Shown here: positions 1-9,936 of the stretch, piece after piece
How the letters are laid out: the number at the start of each line of letters is the position of its first letter
Position numbering within the stretch: the first letter of the stretch is position 1
Notes under the pieces: model-generated
Database searches by the model: none
The model's input: only the letters and a program-made list of their open reading frames with translations
What the model was told of the DNA's origin: nothing
Source: JBQQPY01 sp052258065
GTDB lineage: Bacteria > Pseudomonadota > Gammaproteobacteria > Enterobacterales > Enterobacteriaceae
DNA length: 64,000 nt
Direction of reading: 5' to 3'
NCBI GenBank assembly: GCA_052258065.1
Contig: JBQQPY010000002.1
Location: 1,364,001 to 1,428,000 of the forward strand
Position numbers and translations under genes: made by a program

Positions 1-110
1 AGCTAAATTTTGAAAATTTAATAATTTATTTACGATTTTCTGCTTTTCCGTAAGATAGAAAAGAAAAATCAAGTTCAAAATCGCGGATACAGCTGTTTAC
101 TTCTGGCTCA

Positions 111-345
111 GGATATAGATCCTTGTCGCACTGCCCCATTCGTAGAACGATGGTTACTGATGGATAAAAGATATAATTGAGAGCACAGTATTATGGTAAT
201 TAGACTCCACTACATTCTGACACATGACTTATTTGAAGATCGACTCTGATTTTAGGTATTATAGTTGGCTGACTCCGGAATCTAATCATCATGATACTTT
301 TCTCTCAATTATGCCCATCAGTCGCCATCGCTCTATGAACAAGGT
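111..345. mobile_element. Two IS481 5'-end remnants, inverted
   Basis: About 120 bases resembling the start of the IS481 copies at 3135 and 58625 lie on the + strand. A second copy of the same stretch follows directly on the - strand. The shared stretch encodes the N-terminal part of an IS481-type transposase, with stops. Upstream, bases 20-110 resemble 14190-14280. Confidence 0.5.
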
Positions 346-394
346 TATACGGCAAGGAGTTATGTAATGAGCCGGAAGTAAACGGCTGCTCATA

Positions 395-555
395 ATTAAA
401 CCTGATTACGCATTTTAATCAGCTAATGTCAACAGGCTATATAGCATTTTGAGTGCTTTTTTAAGTGCTTTTAATGCCACTAACAAGAAGCGTTGTAGCA
501 GCGCTTCGCATTCATAACGTCGGCTAATCAATACTCAAATTCGCCTACTGTCACC
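395..555 (-). mobile_element. IS1595-family 3' fragment
   Basis: Read on the - strand this resembles the C-terminal end of an IS1595-type transposase (the stretch with NRRYD, then a hydrophobic helix and LRLAE). Related fragments lie at 6765, 26815, 42125, 55930 and 57640. It is full of stops. Confidence 0.5.
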
Positions 556-1690
556 TCACATATTAAATGAATGATAATCAAGGCTAAAGACACTGGAGCT
601 TGATTCAATTTCCGCCATGTTTAGCTCACTATTATTTTGTGTGCATACACGAACTCAAAATAATCTCATGAAGCCTTGGTTTTATCCGGCGGGCAAGCTG
701 AGTAGAACCAAGCTAGATTATAGATATTCAGATTGTCTATGATCATCATAATTCGGTGTACGTAATGATGTTGTGTTGAGATAACAAAAGTGGGCCTAAT
801 CGTTCCTGCTTCTACGCTCAGTGATTTTAATTAGCTGACGACCGGTCAACGACTCACTGCCCATGAAGGCATTTCACACGCCTAGCATTTATACTCCTCT
901 CAGGCAGATTTTTAGGCCTCAATACCATATGTATGTGTCTAATCAATCGACGAAGAGTCTTGTCTATGCAAACTACCAGATATATTCGGTTGTAGGGCCG
1001 ACGATACACGTCCAGAACATTCTCGATATCCGCAACGAATTCCGTATTAGCTTCTGACGGTATAATCCAGCCAATTTTGTCTATGGTTTTGATTCGTTTT
1101 TAGTGCATACCTACTGTTTCACGCAAGATTATTTTGACGCATTGCAGTTTCACTGCTTTATCTGCAAGGGGTTGAAAGGTCTGCTGTCCTACCCCTCTGG
1201 CGGCTCTCTGCAGCTTAGCATACTGCACATCCACTTCTGCATCACTATCTATAATGCGGTCATACCCCTGTTTACTCGATTTACGCCTTAGGATTGCCTT
1301 AAGTCTTTCCTCTAAAAAACAAGGCTTGACCCGATTGATCTTGCCAGCACCTATTTGTACAATCTCAGCTAACCTCTCTCGATCCGGTCACTTTAAACAT
1401 GCACTTGATGTATCGCAATTCAACAAAATCAATGCATTTATAACTTTCTGTGCGGCACGCCTGCTCTTGCTGAGCAACGCCTCCAATTGCATTCTTTTTT
1501 AACATGAGGATAAAAATATATTTTTATTCCCCCATTTTGGAGGATTTCTTGAGTTCTTAATGCAGACACTGCAACCGCCAGATTGTATGTGCTAAGAGAC
1601 CAGCCGCATTATCCAGATTGCTCGTTTCGCTCTTTTTATGTAAACGCGGATTGCGACGTCTTATTCTATGTGCTTAATGCGATCTGAAAT
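555..1690 (-). mobile_element. Decayed IS630 group 1 copy
   Basis: A nearly full-length but stop-riddled IS630-type transposase on the - strand. Short readable blocks include a FMGSESLTG-like stretch (about 865-840) and ELNMAEIE (about 600), as in the DDE transposase family. The segment 1230-1560 matches 44560-44930, and the left end matches 43425 and 49340. It no longer encodes a protein. Confidence 0.65.
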
Positions 1691-1849
1691 CAGCACCTCT
1701 AAAATTGTAGGAAATAAGCCTTTTCGCTAATTATCAATTGAATTCGTAGTACTGACCCGTATAATTTGGACGTCTTTCACTTTGACTAATCATAGAAAAT
1801 GCAGTTTCATACACACTCAGGCAGAGTTGGGCGGGTAGAGAGAGTATCA

Positions 1850-2005
1850 AAGCCATGACCTTAGCCCTTTACAGAGGCAAAGTCGCTGGAAAGATACTGT
1901 TTGCCTAGTTTATGAATTTTATGCTGTGTAGCGCTCTGTTCGCTCTGCATATCTTTGCAGATTGTGTGTATGTTGGCGCCGGCCGTAATTAACAACATAG
2001 GATAA
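1850..2005 (+). pseudogene. atpI: atpI C-terminal relic
   Basis: AtpI is the small membrane protein encoded first in enterobacterial atp operons. The last codons here read LAPAVINNIG then stop at 2003-2005, matching the family's usual C-terminus, and the stop lies 8 bases before the atpB start, the expected position. An upstream stretch (about 1875-1930) resembles the middle of AtpI but contains a stop. The N-terminal half is missing, and 1690-1850 holds nothing recognisable. Confidence 0.7.
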
Positions 2006-2013
2006 GAGACATC

Positions 2014-2832
2014 ATGTCTGCATCAGGAGAAATAACTACTCCACAGGAGTACATAGGTCACCACCTGAACAATCTTCAGTTAGACCTGCGTACGTTTGAG
2101 CTTTTTTATCCTTACTCAAAAGCGTCTTTCTGGGTCCTGAACATTGATTCTATGTTCTTTTCGCTCCTACTAGGCACGATTTTTCTGCTGATATTTAGCC
2201 GCGTCGCCAAAGGCGCTACCAGCGGCATACCCGGGAAAATACAAACCTTGATCGAGTTGGTAGTTGGCTTTGTTAACGGCAGCGTGCGTGATATGTTCCA
2301 CGGTAAAAGCAAACTCATTGCCCCGCTTGCGCTGACTATCTTCGTATGGGTCTTTTTGATGAACCTGATGGATTTAGTGCCTATTGATCTGTTGCCCCAT
2401 CTTGGTAAACATCTGCTAGGCTTGCCGGCGCTGCGGGTAGTTCCCTCGGCTGACGTTAACATTACGCTCTCGATGGCACTCGGTGTATTTATCCTAATCT
2501 TATATTACAGCGTAAGAATGAGAGGGGTCAGCGGCTTCCTCAAAGGGCTTACTCTACAGCCGTTCAATCACCCCATTTTTATTCCGGTCAACTTAATCCT
2601 GGAAGGCGTCAGCCTGCTGTCTAAGCCAGTGTCTATGAGCCTGCGGTTGTTTGGCAACATGTATGCAGGTGAGTTGATTTTCATCCTTATCGCTGGTCTG
2701 TTACCGTGGTGGTCGCAATGGATACTGAATGTGCTCTGGGCTATTTTCCATATCCTAATTATTACACTACAAGCCTTTATCTTTATGATCCTGACGATTG
2801 TCTATCTTGCGATGGCATCTGAAGAGCATTGA
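2014..2832 (+). CDS. atpB: ATP synthase F0 subunit a
   Basis: Subunit a forms the stator half-channels of the proton path in membrane F0, next to the c-ring. The 272-residue protein matches the usual enterobacterial length (271) and is collinear from the N-terminal IGHHLNNLQLDL block to the C-terminal MASEEH. Five to six hydrophobic segments are visible. The essential arginine lies in SLRLFGNMYAGEL near residue 211. ATG was chosen because it starts the family N-terminus and follows a purine-rich GATAAGAG. It is first in the surviving atp operon, only 47 bases before atpE. No sign of decay. Confidence 0.97.
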   Translation: MSASGEITTPQEYIGHHLNNLQLDLRTFELFYPYSKASFWVLNIDSMFFSLLLGTIFLLIFSRVAKGATSGIPGKIQTLIELVVGFVNGSVRDMFHGKSKLIAPLALTIFVWVFLMNLMDLVPIDLLPHLGKHLLGLPALRVVPSADVNITLSMALGVFILILYYSVRMRGVSGFLKGLTLQPFNHPIFIPVNLILEGVSLLSKPVSMSLRLFGNMYAGELIFILIAGLLPWWSQWILNVLWAIFHILIITLQAFIFMILTIVYLAMASEEH

Positions 2833-2879
2833 TTTTATACACTTCAATACCGCGTTTAATTGAAAAACTGGAGATTATT

Positions 2880-3119
<240 letters not shown>

Positions 3120-3134
3120 TTTTAGTCCCAGATA

Positions 3135-4050
3135 ATTCTATAGACCCGCGGCGCACAGCCCTGTTCAAGTAAAATCGCAACTAAGGGATAAGAGATATGG
3201 CTCAGGGCAAAATATCATAATAATTAGACTTCGTAGTCAGGAAAATACAACACTTAAAATCAGAGCCCCTTCAAATACATAACAAGCCAGCATCTGCTTT
3301 GGCTAAGCGTTATGTCGTCTCTGAACTGACTGTTTCTAAATAGAAAATTGGTGGTCATATGCGAATTCTTAAAAACCGTTGTATCGCGCTGGCCCAGATC
3401 GCTGTTTACCCAGGCATGGATTAGAGAGCCTCCCTGACATGAAGAAGACGGCGCCAAAACTAAAGCACAAAGCGTTTAGAATCTATAATTCAGGTTACCT
3501 GAATGTTGATATGAAATATTTTTATAAATATCAAATGAAACCTCAGGAGGTCATCTTTTCCTGGATATAGACCGAGCGACTTGATGGGATTTTATGCGTC
3601 TCTATAAAGCCAAGGGACCGGCTAATACACGACGTTTCTTGCGTGATTTTAGTCGGGAATATCTCATCCCATGGCCACTCATCGAGCGACTACAGATAAG
3701 GCTAAAGAATTTATAGATCATCTTTTTAGCCTGCAAAACGCTCAACCACCGGGAAACATGAATTCGACTGCTTATGTGCAAAGCTTGATATAAAACATCG
3801 TCTTAGCTCATTCAGCATCTACAAATGAATGATGTAAGCGAGCGATTGAATCGGCGTATAGAAGATGTACTGCAAAGTCAGAATTTTCATTCTGGTCTTG
3901 AGACCATGCCGTACTGATATGTCTAAATCTACAATCAGAAATTGTCTTACGCAGTATTAGGTAGAAAAACTCCGTTGAAGTCTATAAAATATTTTTACAA
4001 AATCAAACATAAATCATTAAAAACCAATTATGCTAGCTTCCGGGATATGA
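3135..4050 (+). mobile_element. Decayed IS481 copy inside the atp operon
   Basis: A near full-length IS481-type element on the operon's own strand. The best block (about 3385-3570) reads RAGPDRCLPRHGLESLPD, then KLKHKAF, GYLNVDMKY, as in IS481 transposases; a later block (about 3830-3890) corresponds to the region with ERLNRRIEDVLQS. Several stops and frameshifts interrupt it. It separates atpE from atpF, which are normally about 60 bases apart. Confidence 0.75.
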
Positions 4051-4114
4051 TCCCTAGTGTTAAATGCCAAGCTACCCAACATTGCATCATTAACTTTACA
4101 AGAGGTATTGTGTT

Positions 4115-4585
4115 GTGAATCTTAACGCAACAATCCTCGGCCAAACCATTGCGTTTGTCCTCTTTGTCATGTTCTGCATGAAGTATGTATGGCCACCTTT
4201 GATAGCCGCCATCGAAAATCGTCAGAAAGAAATTGCTGACAGTTTAAGCTCTGTCGAACGCGCAAAAAAAGATCTGGTAATCGCCCAGGCCAAAGCAATC
4301 GATCATTTAAAGCAAGCGAAGGTGGAAGCCCAGGCGATCATTGAACAGGCTAATAAGCGTAAAGCGCAAGTAATTGATGACACTAAAGCGGCAGCGGAAG
4401 CGGAACGCAAAAAAATCCTGGCGCTGGCGAAGGCAGAAGTCAACTCTGAATACAAACGCGCCCGCGAGGAGTTGCGGAAACAGGTCGCTACACTAGCCTT
4501 GGCGGGTGCCGAAAAAATCATCGAACGTTCCGTAGATGAAGCTGCCAACAGCGACATCATCGATAAAATTATCGCTACACTGTAA
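4115..4585 (+). CDS. atpF: ATP synthase F0 subunit b
   Basis: Subunit b is the peripheral stalk joining F0 to F1. 156 residues, the exact family length: an N-terminal membrane helix (about 8-26), then a long charged, Ala-rich coiled coil, ending in EKIIERSVDEAANSDI, which binds subunit delta. The start is GTG at 4115, as in E. coli, after an AGAGG ribosome site. It lies 14 bases before atpH. Because IS debris lies upstream, expression depends on read-through from atpE or on a new promoter in 3960-4114. Confidence 0.95.
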   Translation: MNLNATILGQTIAFVLFVMFCMKYVWPPLIAAIENRQKEIADSLSSVERAKKDLVIAQAKAIDHLKQAKVEAQAIIEQANKRKAQVIDDTKAAAEAERKKILALAKAEVNSEYKRAREELRKQVATLALAGAEKIIERSVDEAANSDIIDKIIATL

Positions 4586-4599
4586 GGAGGCAGGCGCTG

Positions 4600-5154
4600 A
4601 TGTCTGAGCTAGTAACTGTAGCTCGCCCCTACGCCAAAGCGGCTTTTAATTTTGCTGTCGAGCACCAAGACGTGGCACACTGGCAGTCTATGCTGGCGTT
4701 TCTTTCCGAGGTGAGCCGCAATAAGCAGATGACTGAACTGCTTTCGCACGCGGTTGCGCCTAAGAAATTAGCGGAAACGTTTATTGCGGTCTGCGGCGAG
4801 GAAGTTAATGCTTCCGGTCAGAATCTAATTCGCGTCATGGCGGAAAATAAGCGCCTGTCGGTTCTGCCCGACGTGCTGAAGCAGTTCATTCTTCTGCGCG
4901 CAATACAGGAGGCGACTGTGGAAGTGGATGTCATCTCCGCCAGCGCTTTAAAAGAAGATCAACTGGCAAAAATTAGTGCCGCGATGAAGCGGCGTCTGTC
5001 ACGTAAAGTTAAGCTGAATTGCAAAATTGATAAGTCTGTCGTGGCCGGCGTCGTAATATGTGCAGGCGGCATTGTGATAGACGGCAGCGTACGGGGTCGT
5101 CTGGAGCGGCTAGCGGATATCTTGCAGTCTAAGGAGACTCAAGCATGCAACTGA
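4600..5154 (+). CDS. atpH: ATP synthase F1 subunit delta, stop codon lost
   Basis: Subunit delta (OSCP) links the b stalk to the F1 head. Residues 1-177 are collinear with E. coli delta, from SELVTVARPYAKAAF to RLERLADILQS. The family protein ends there. Here one base is missing in what would be TCT-TAA (5128-5132), so the stop is gone and seven extra residues are added before a TGA at 5152. The frame therefore overlaps atpA by 10 bases; E. coli has a short gap. A GGAGG ribosome site precedes the ATG. Function is probably kept, because the tail is short. Confidence 0.93.
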   Translation: MSELVTVARPYAKAAFNFAVEHQDVAHWQSMLAFLSEVSRNKQMTELLSHAVAPKKLAETFIAVCGEEVNASGQNLIRVMAENKRLSVLPDVLKQFILLRAIQEATVEVDVISASALKEDQLAKISAAMKRRLSRKVKLNCKIDKSVVAGVVICAGGIVIDGSVRGRLERLADILQSKETQACN

Positions 5155-6698
5155 ATTCCATGGAAATCAGCGAACTGATCAAGCAGCGTATTGCTCAGTT
5201 TAATGTAGTAAGCGAAGCTCACAATGAAGGCACCATCGTTTCCGTCAGCGACGGGATCATCCACGTACACGGCCTAGCCGAAGCCATGCAGGGTGAAATG
5301 ATCGCGCTTCCTGGAAACCGTTTTGCCATTGCCCTAAATCTGGAACGAGACTCGGTCGGCGCCGTGGTTATGGGGCCATATACAGATCTGGCCGAAGGCA
5401 TGAAAGTAAAGTGTACCAGGCGTATTCTGGAAGTACCAGTCGGACGTGGTCTGCTTGGCCGGGTACTCAATACCCTGGGCGTTCCTATCGACGGTAAAGG
5501 CCCGCTGGAGCACGACGGCTTCTCAGGCGTAGAAGCGATTGCGCCGGGAGTGATCGAACGTCAGTCGGTTGATGAACCTATGCAGACCGGCTATAAATCC
5601 ATCGACGGCATGATTCCTATCGGCCGCGGTCAGCGCGAGCTAATTATCGGCGACCGTCAGACCGGGAAATCGGCGCTGGCCATCGACACCATCATCAACC
5701 AGCGTGACAGCGGCATTAAATGTATTTATGTCGCTATCGGTCAGAAAGCGTCTACGCTTGCTAGCGTAGTGCGGAAGCTGGAAGAACACAGCGCACTCGT
5801 TCACACTATTGTAGTGGTCGCTACTGCATCTGAATCCGCCGCGCTGCAGTACCTAGCGCCGTATGCTGGTTGCGCTATGGGCGAATACTTCCGCGACCGC
5901 GGTGAAAACGCTCTGATTATTTACGATGATCTATCTAAGCAGGCCGTGGCCTATCGCCAAATCTCTTTGCTGCTCCGCCGCCCACCCGGCCGTGAAGCCT
6001 ATCCCGGCGATGTATTCTACCTACACTCTCGTTTGCTAGAGCGTGCTTCCCGCGTCAACTCTGAATATGTTGAAAACTACACCCAGGGCCAAGTAAGAGG
6101 CAAAACCGGTTCGTTAACCGCACTGCCTATCATCGAAACCCAGGCTGGTGACGTTTCCGCCTTCGTTCCGACTAACGTGATTTCAATCACGGATGGTCAG
6201 ATCTTCCTGGAATCAAACCTGTTTAACGCCGGTATCCGTCCTGCCGTTAACCCGGGAATCTCGGTTTCTCGCGTCGGCGGCGCTGCTCAGACGAATATCA
6301 TGAAAAAACTGTCAGGCGGCATCCGTACCGCATTAGCACAGTATCGTGAATTGGCCGCTTTTTCCCAGTTCGCCTCCGAGCTGGATGACGCCACCCGTAA
6401 GCAGCTAAATCACGGTCAGAAAGTGACCGAACTGCTGAAACAGAAACAGTATGCGCCGATGTCGGTTGCCCAGCAGGCATTAGTGTTATTCGCGGCGGAA
6501 GGCGGTTATCTGGAAGATGTCGAGCTAGCAAAAATCAGTGATTTTGAAGCCGCACTAATGACCTATGCAGATCGCGAGCAGGGTGACTTGATGCTACAAA
6601 TCAACCAGACTGACACTTATAACGATAATCTCGACGATGATATCGAAGGTAAGCTGAAAAGCATTCTCGATACCTTCAAGGCAACCCAGTCTTGGTAA
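5145..6698 (+). CDS. atpA: ATP synthase F1 subunit alpha
   Basis: Non-catalytic nucleotide-binding subunit of the F1 hexamer. 517 residues against 513 usually; the extra residues lie near the C-terminus around NLDDDIEGK. Walker A GDRQTGKS is at about 169-176, and the signature PAVNPGISVSRVG is intact. The ATG at 5145 begins MQLNS, the family start, with AAGGAG upstream. The start overlaps the extended atpH frame. One unusual change is CTRRILEV, where relatives have CTGRILEV. Downstream, about 940 bases of debris separate it from atpG. Confidence 0.97.
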   Translation: MQLNSMEISELIKQRIAQFNVVSEAHNEGTIVSVSDGIIHVHGLAEAMQGEMIALPGNRFAIALNLERDSVGAVVMGPYTDLAEGMKVKCTRRILEVPVGRGLLGRVLNTLGVPIDGKGPLEHDGFSGVEAIAPGVIERQSVDEPMQTGYKSIDGMIPIGRGQRELIIGDRQTGKSALAIDTIINQRDSGIKCIYVAIGQKASTLASVVRKLEEHSALVHTIVVVATASESAALQYLAPYAGCAMGEYFRDRGENALIIYDDLSKQAVAYRQISLLLRRPPGREAYPGDVFYLHSRLLERASRVNSEYVENYTQGQVRGKTGSLTALPIIETQAGDVSAFVPTNVISITDGQIFLESNLFNAGIRPAVNPGISVSRVGGAAQTNIMKKLSGGIRTALAQYRELAAFSQFASELDDATRKQLNHGQKVTELLKQKQYAPMSVAQQALVLFAAEGGYLEDVELAKISDFEAALMTYADREQGDLMLQINQTDTYNDNLDDDIEGKLKSILDTFKATQSW

Positions 6699-6764
6699 CG
6701 CGCTACGGCATGGCCAGCTGGCCATAAAGCAACCTAATTTATTGCATTATTCAGCAATACTTAA

Positions 6765-6975
6765 CACTATCTATGGCATTAGAAGCGCTTGCAATGCCTC
6801 CATCAAGAGGCACGTATCATTGCTCTAAAGTCATAAAGCTTGTTCAATCAATACTCAAGTGCGGCTAAGATAACGAGGCGTGTATGTTTGCCACGAATTG
6901 TGTGGGAAGTGCCCGTTATGGCGTTTTTGATACTCCTTGGTAGAGAGCCATCAATACAAACACCTTGGAGTATGT
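6765..6975 (-). mobile_element. IS1595-family 3' fragment inside the atp operon
   Basis: On the - strand this resembles the C-terminal part of IS1595-type transposases (a CHAIRG/YLAEF/FNRRYD-like region), heavily mutated. It is the first of several fragments that fill the atpA-atpG gap. Confidence 0.5.
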
Positions 6976-7104
6976 AGTGCATTACGGTCAGTGCGCCGTC
7001 GTTGAAAACCGGCCAATCAAAGTGATTTGAGCATAAACCAACATCAATTAGGCATACTCTCTTAAGGAGATTTTAACACAATATTTTTACGCACACCGAA
7101 TTGC

Positions 7105-7220
7105 GCTAGCCACAGACAATCTCAACATCTATTGGTCAAGTTCGCTGTACTTAGTCTTCCTACCGGATTAGGCCAAGGCTTTATAGGATCATTTTAAATG
7201 CGTTCATACACCGAAACCAT
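7105..7220 (+). mobile_element. IS630 group 1 fragment
   Basis: Translates on the + strand to a DNLNI-containing stretch followed by LYLVFLP, matching the same region of the - strand copy near 43700-43760. Only about 115 bases are recognisable. Confidence 0.5.
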
Positions 7221-7637
7221 AGCAGTTGGTTAAACAAGGCGTAAATTGAACTCAATGTGCTAATTGGGGCATGCCTCAATCTTTATATTGACAAAATTGA
7301 GACATTGTGACGCGAAGTCAGCGCTTGGCAAACATAACGAGAGCAGACAAATTCCAAGATCAATTAACATTTCGTTACTGATAACGCTTGTATTAAGATT
7401 AAGCATCTTTATACATTATTTAATGTATAATGTAACAGTGGCTTAAGCAATGTCTCACGGCATTGCGCTTCACTCTAATACAGTTTAAAAATGCCAGCAA
7501 AGACAAGCCAGCCGGGCTGAAACTGCATAAAATTACGAGCGATAGGAGTGTCTTCTAGCAAATTTTCAATTCCTAGTGCCACTCAGGTTTGGCGGCGTAA
7601 AGTGCGTAATCAGGCAAAGCAATGAGGAAAAGTAGAA
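7221..7637. other. Unassigned spacer before atpG
   Basis: AT-rich, no convincing gene. One frame (7264-7446) is open for 60 codons but resembles nothing I know. The last 15 bases carry a GAGGAAAAG ribosome site for atpG. Confidence 0.5.
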
Positions 7638-8501
7638 ATGGTTGGCGTGAAAGAGATACGCAGTAAGATTGCAAGCGTTCAGAATACGCAAAAAATCACT
7701 AAAGCGATGGAAATGGTTGCTACCTCTAAAATGCGTAAAACCCAGGAGCGTATGGCGTCTAGTCGTCCTTATTCAGAAATGATGCAAAAAGTGATTAGTC
7801 ACCTTACACTGGGCAACCTGGAATACAAACACCCCTACCTACAAGAGCGTCACGAAAAGTGTATAGGTTATCTCGTGGTTGCAAGTGACCGCGGTCTGGC
7901 GGGCGCTCTAAACATTAATCTATTCAAAAAGCTGCTAGCAGTTATAAAAGATTGGAACGGAAAAGGCGTGGAAACCGAACTGGCGTTGATTGGATCAAAG
8001 GCGGTGTCTTTCTTGAATTCGGTCGGAAGCAAAGTAGTTGCTCAGGTTACAGGGATAGGGGACAGCCCGACGTTGTCTAAATTAATCGGTCCAGTAAAAG
8101 TTATGCTGCATGCCTATGATCAAGGTCGTCTGGACAAGCTCTATATTGTCAGCAACAAGTTTATTAGCACTATGTCCCAAGTGCCGCAGATTCTGCAAAT
8201 CCTGCCTCTTCGGCCAGCCGAAGAGGCAGATTTTAAGACCAAATCCTGGGATTATCTGTATGAACCCGATCCAAAAACGCTGCTGGACACCTTGTTGCGT
8301 CGTTATGTTGAATCGCAGGTTTATCAGCATGTCGTTGAAAACCTAGCCAGCGAACAGGCCGCGCGTATGGTAGCGATGAAAGCCGCAACTGATAATGGCG
8401 GTAGTCTGATTAAAGAACTGCAAGTTGTTTATAATAGGGTTCGACAGACTAGCATCACTCAAGAGCTCACCGAAATCGTCTCGGGAGCCGCTGCGATTTA
8501 G
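7638..8501 (+). CDS. atpG: ATP synthase F1 subunit gamma
   Basis: Gamma is the central rotor shaft of F1. 287 residues, the same as E. coli. The N-terminal helix (EIRSKIASVQNTQKITKAME) and the C-terminal helix ending in SQEL-like ITQELTEIVSGAAAI form the coiled coil that turns inside the hexamer; both are intact. SDRGLAGALN is conserved at about 82-91. GAGGAAAAG precedes the ATG. 32 bases separate it from atpD. A 13-bp perfect inverted repeat lies in the coding sequence at 8202-8229. Confidence 0.97.
   Translation: MVGVKEIRSKIASVQNTQKITKAMEMVATSKMRKTQERMASSRPYSEMMQKVISHLTLGNLEYKHPYLQERHEKCIGYLVVASDRGLAGALNINLFKKLLAVIKDWNGKGVETELALIGSKAVSFLNSVGSKVVAQVTGIGDSPTLSKLIGPVKVMLHAYDQGRLDKLYIVSNKFISTMSQVPQILQILPLRPAEEADFKTKSWDYLYEPDPKTLLDTLLRRYVESQVYQHVVENLASEQAARMVAMKAATDNGGSLIKELQVVYNRVRQTSITQELTEIVSGAAAI
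8202..8229. repeat. Perfect inverted repeat within atpG
   Basis: Thirteen bases (CTGCCTCTTCGGC) are followed after two bases by their exact reverse complement. In RNA this is a strong hairpin inside the atpG message. It encodes LPLRPAEEA and there is no frame damage. Confidence 0.85.
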
Positions 8502-8533
8502 GTTAAGATTACGAATTACGTAGAGGATTCAAG

Positions 8534-9916
8534 ATGACTACTGGGAATGTTATCCAGGTTATCGGCGCCGTGGTCGACGTCGAGTTCCCGCAAGACGCCG
8601 TGCCTAAGGTATACAATGCGCTTGAAGTAGAAAATGGCGCCGCGAAATTGGTACTGGAAGCACAACAACAGCTGGGCGGCGGCGTCGTCCGCTGCATCGC
8701 GATGGGCTCCTCCGATGGTTTGCGTCGCGGCATGAAAGTAATCGATCTTAAACGCGCAATTGAAGTGCCGGTAGGTAAAGCTACCCTAGGCCGCATCATG
8801 AACGTTCTGGGCGAGCCTGTTGACATGAAGGGCGATATCGGCGAGGAAGAGCGATGGTCCATTCACCGTTCAGCACCGAGCTATGAAGAGCTCGCTAGTT
8901 CCCAAGATTTACTAGAAACTGGCATCAAGGTTATTGATCTCATCTGTCCATTTGCCAAGGGCGGTAAAGTCGGCCTATTTGGGGGCGCTGGTGTGGGCAA
9001 GACCGTTAACATGATGGAGCTTATCCGCAATATCGCCATTGAACACTCCGGTTATTCCGTATTCGCCGGCGTGGGTGAGCGTACCCGTGAAGGCAACGAC
9101 TTCTATCATGAAATGACTGACTCTAACGTTATCGATAAGGTTTCCCTAGTGTATGGCCAAATGAATGAGCCACCGGGCAACCGCTTGCGCGTAGCGCTGA
9201 CCGGCCTGACCATGGCGGAGAAATTCCGTGATGAGGGTCGTGACGTCCTGCTGTTTATCGATAACATCTACCGTTATACCCTGGCTGGAACCGAAGTGTC
9301 CGCGCTGCTTGGCCGTATGCCGTCTGCGGTAGGTTACCAGCCGACTCTAGCGGAAGAAATGGGCGCATTGCAGGAACGAATCACTTCTACCAAAACCGGC
9401 TCTATTACTTCTATACAAGCGGTTTATGTGCCAGCGGATGACTTGACCGACCCGTCTCCGGCGACCACCTTTGCCCACCTTGATGCGACTGTGGTACTGA
9501 GTCGTCAAATCGCCTCGCTAGGCATTTACCCAGCAGTTGACCCACTCGACTCAACTAGTCGTCAGTTAGATCCGCTTCTGGTAGGTCAGGAGCATTACGA
9601 CGTAGCATGTGGCGTACAGTCTATCCTACAGCGCTATCAGGAGCTGAAAGATATTATAGCTATTCTCGGAATGGATGAACTGTCTGAAGATGACAAGCTG
9701 GTAGTATCGCGCGCGCGTAAGATTCAGCGCTTTCTATCCCAACCATTCTTCGTGGCGGAAGTATTCACCGGATCGCCCGGCAAGTACGTGACGCTGAAAG
9801 ACACGATCCGTGGCTTTAAAGGTATCATAGACGGTGAATACGAGCATCTTTCGGAACAGGCGTTCTACATGGTGGGTTCCATCGAGGAAGCCGTGGAAAA
9901 AGCCAAGAAACTGTAA
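8534..9916 (+). CDS. atpD: ATP synthase F1 subunit beta
   Basis: Catalytic subunit of F1. 460 residues, exactly the E. coli length. Walker A GGAGVGKT lies at about 149-156, GERTREGND is intact, and the Walker B-type segment LLFIDNIYRYTLAGTEVSALLG is present. The catalytic glutamate region VGERTREG is unchanged. One odd change: codon 359 (9608-9610) is TGT (Cys) in HYDVACGVQ, where the family has Arg. Ribosome site GAGG is upstream; atpC follows after 20 bases. Confidence 0.97.
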   Translation: MTTGNVIQVIGAVVDVEFPQDAVPKVYNALEVENGAAKLVLEAQQQLGGGVVRCIAMGSSDGLRRGMKVIDLKRAIEVPVGKATLGRIMNVLGEPVDMKGDIGEEERWSIHRSAPSYEELASSQDLLETGIKVIDLICPFAKGGKVGLFGGAGVGKTVNMMELIRNIAIEHSGYSVFAGVGERTREGNDFYHEMTDSNVIDKVSLVYGQMNEPPGNRLRVALTGLTMAEKFRDEGRDVLLFIDNIYRYTLAGTEVSALLGRMPSAVGYQPTLAEEMGALQERITSTKTGSITSIQAVYVPADDLTDPSPATTFAHLDATVVLSRQIASLGIYPAVDPLDSTSRQLDPLLVGQEHYDVACGVQSILQRYQELKDIIAILGMDELSEDDKLVVSRARKIQRFLSQPFFVAEVFTGSPGKYVTLKDTIRGFKGIIDGEYEHLSEQAFYMVGSIEEAVEKAKKL

Positions 9917-9936
9917 CGCCTTAGGCGAAGAGTGAT

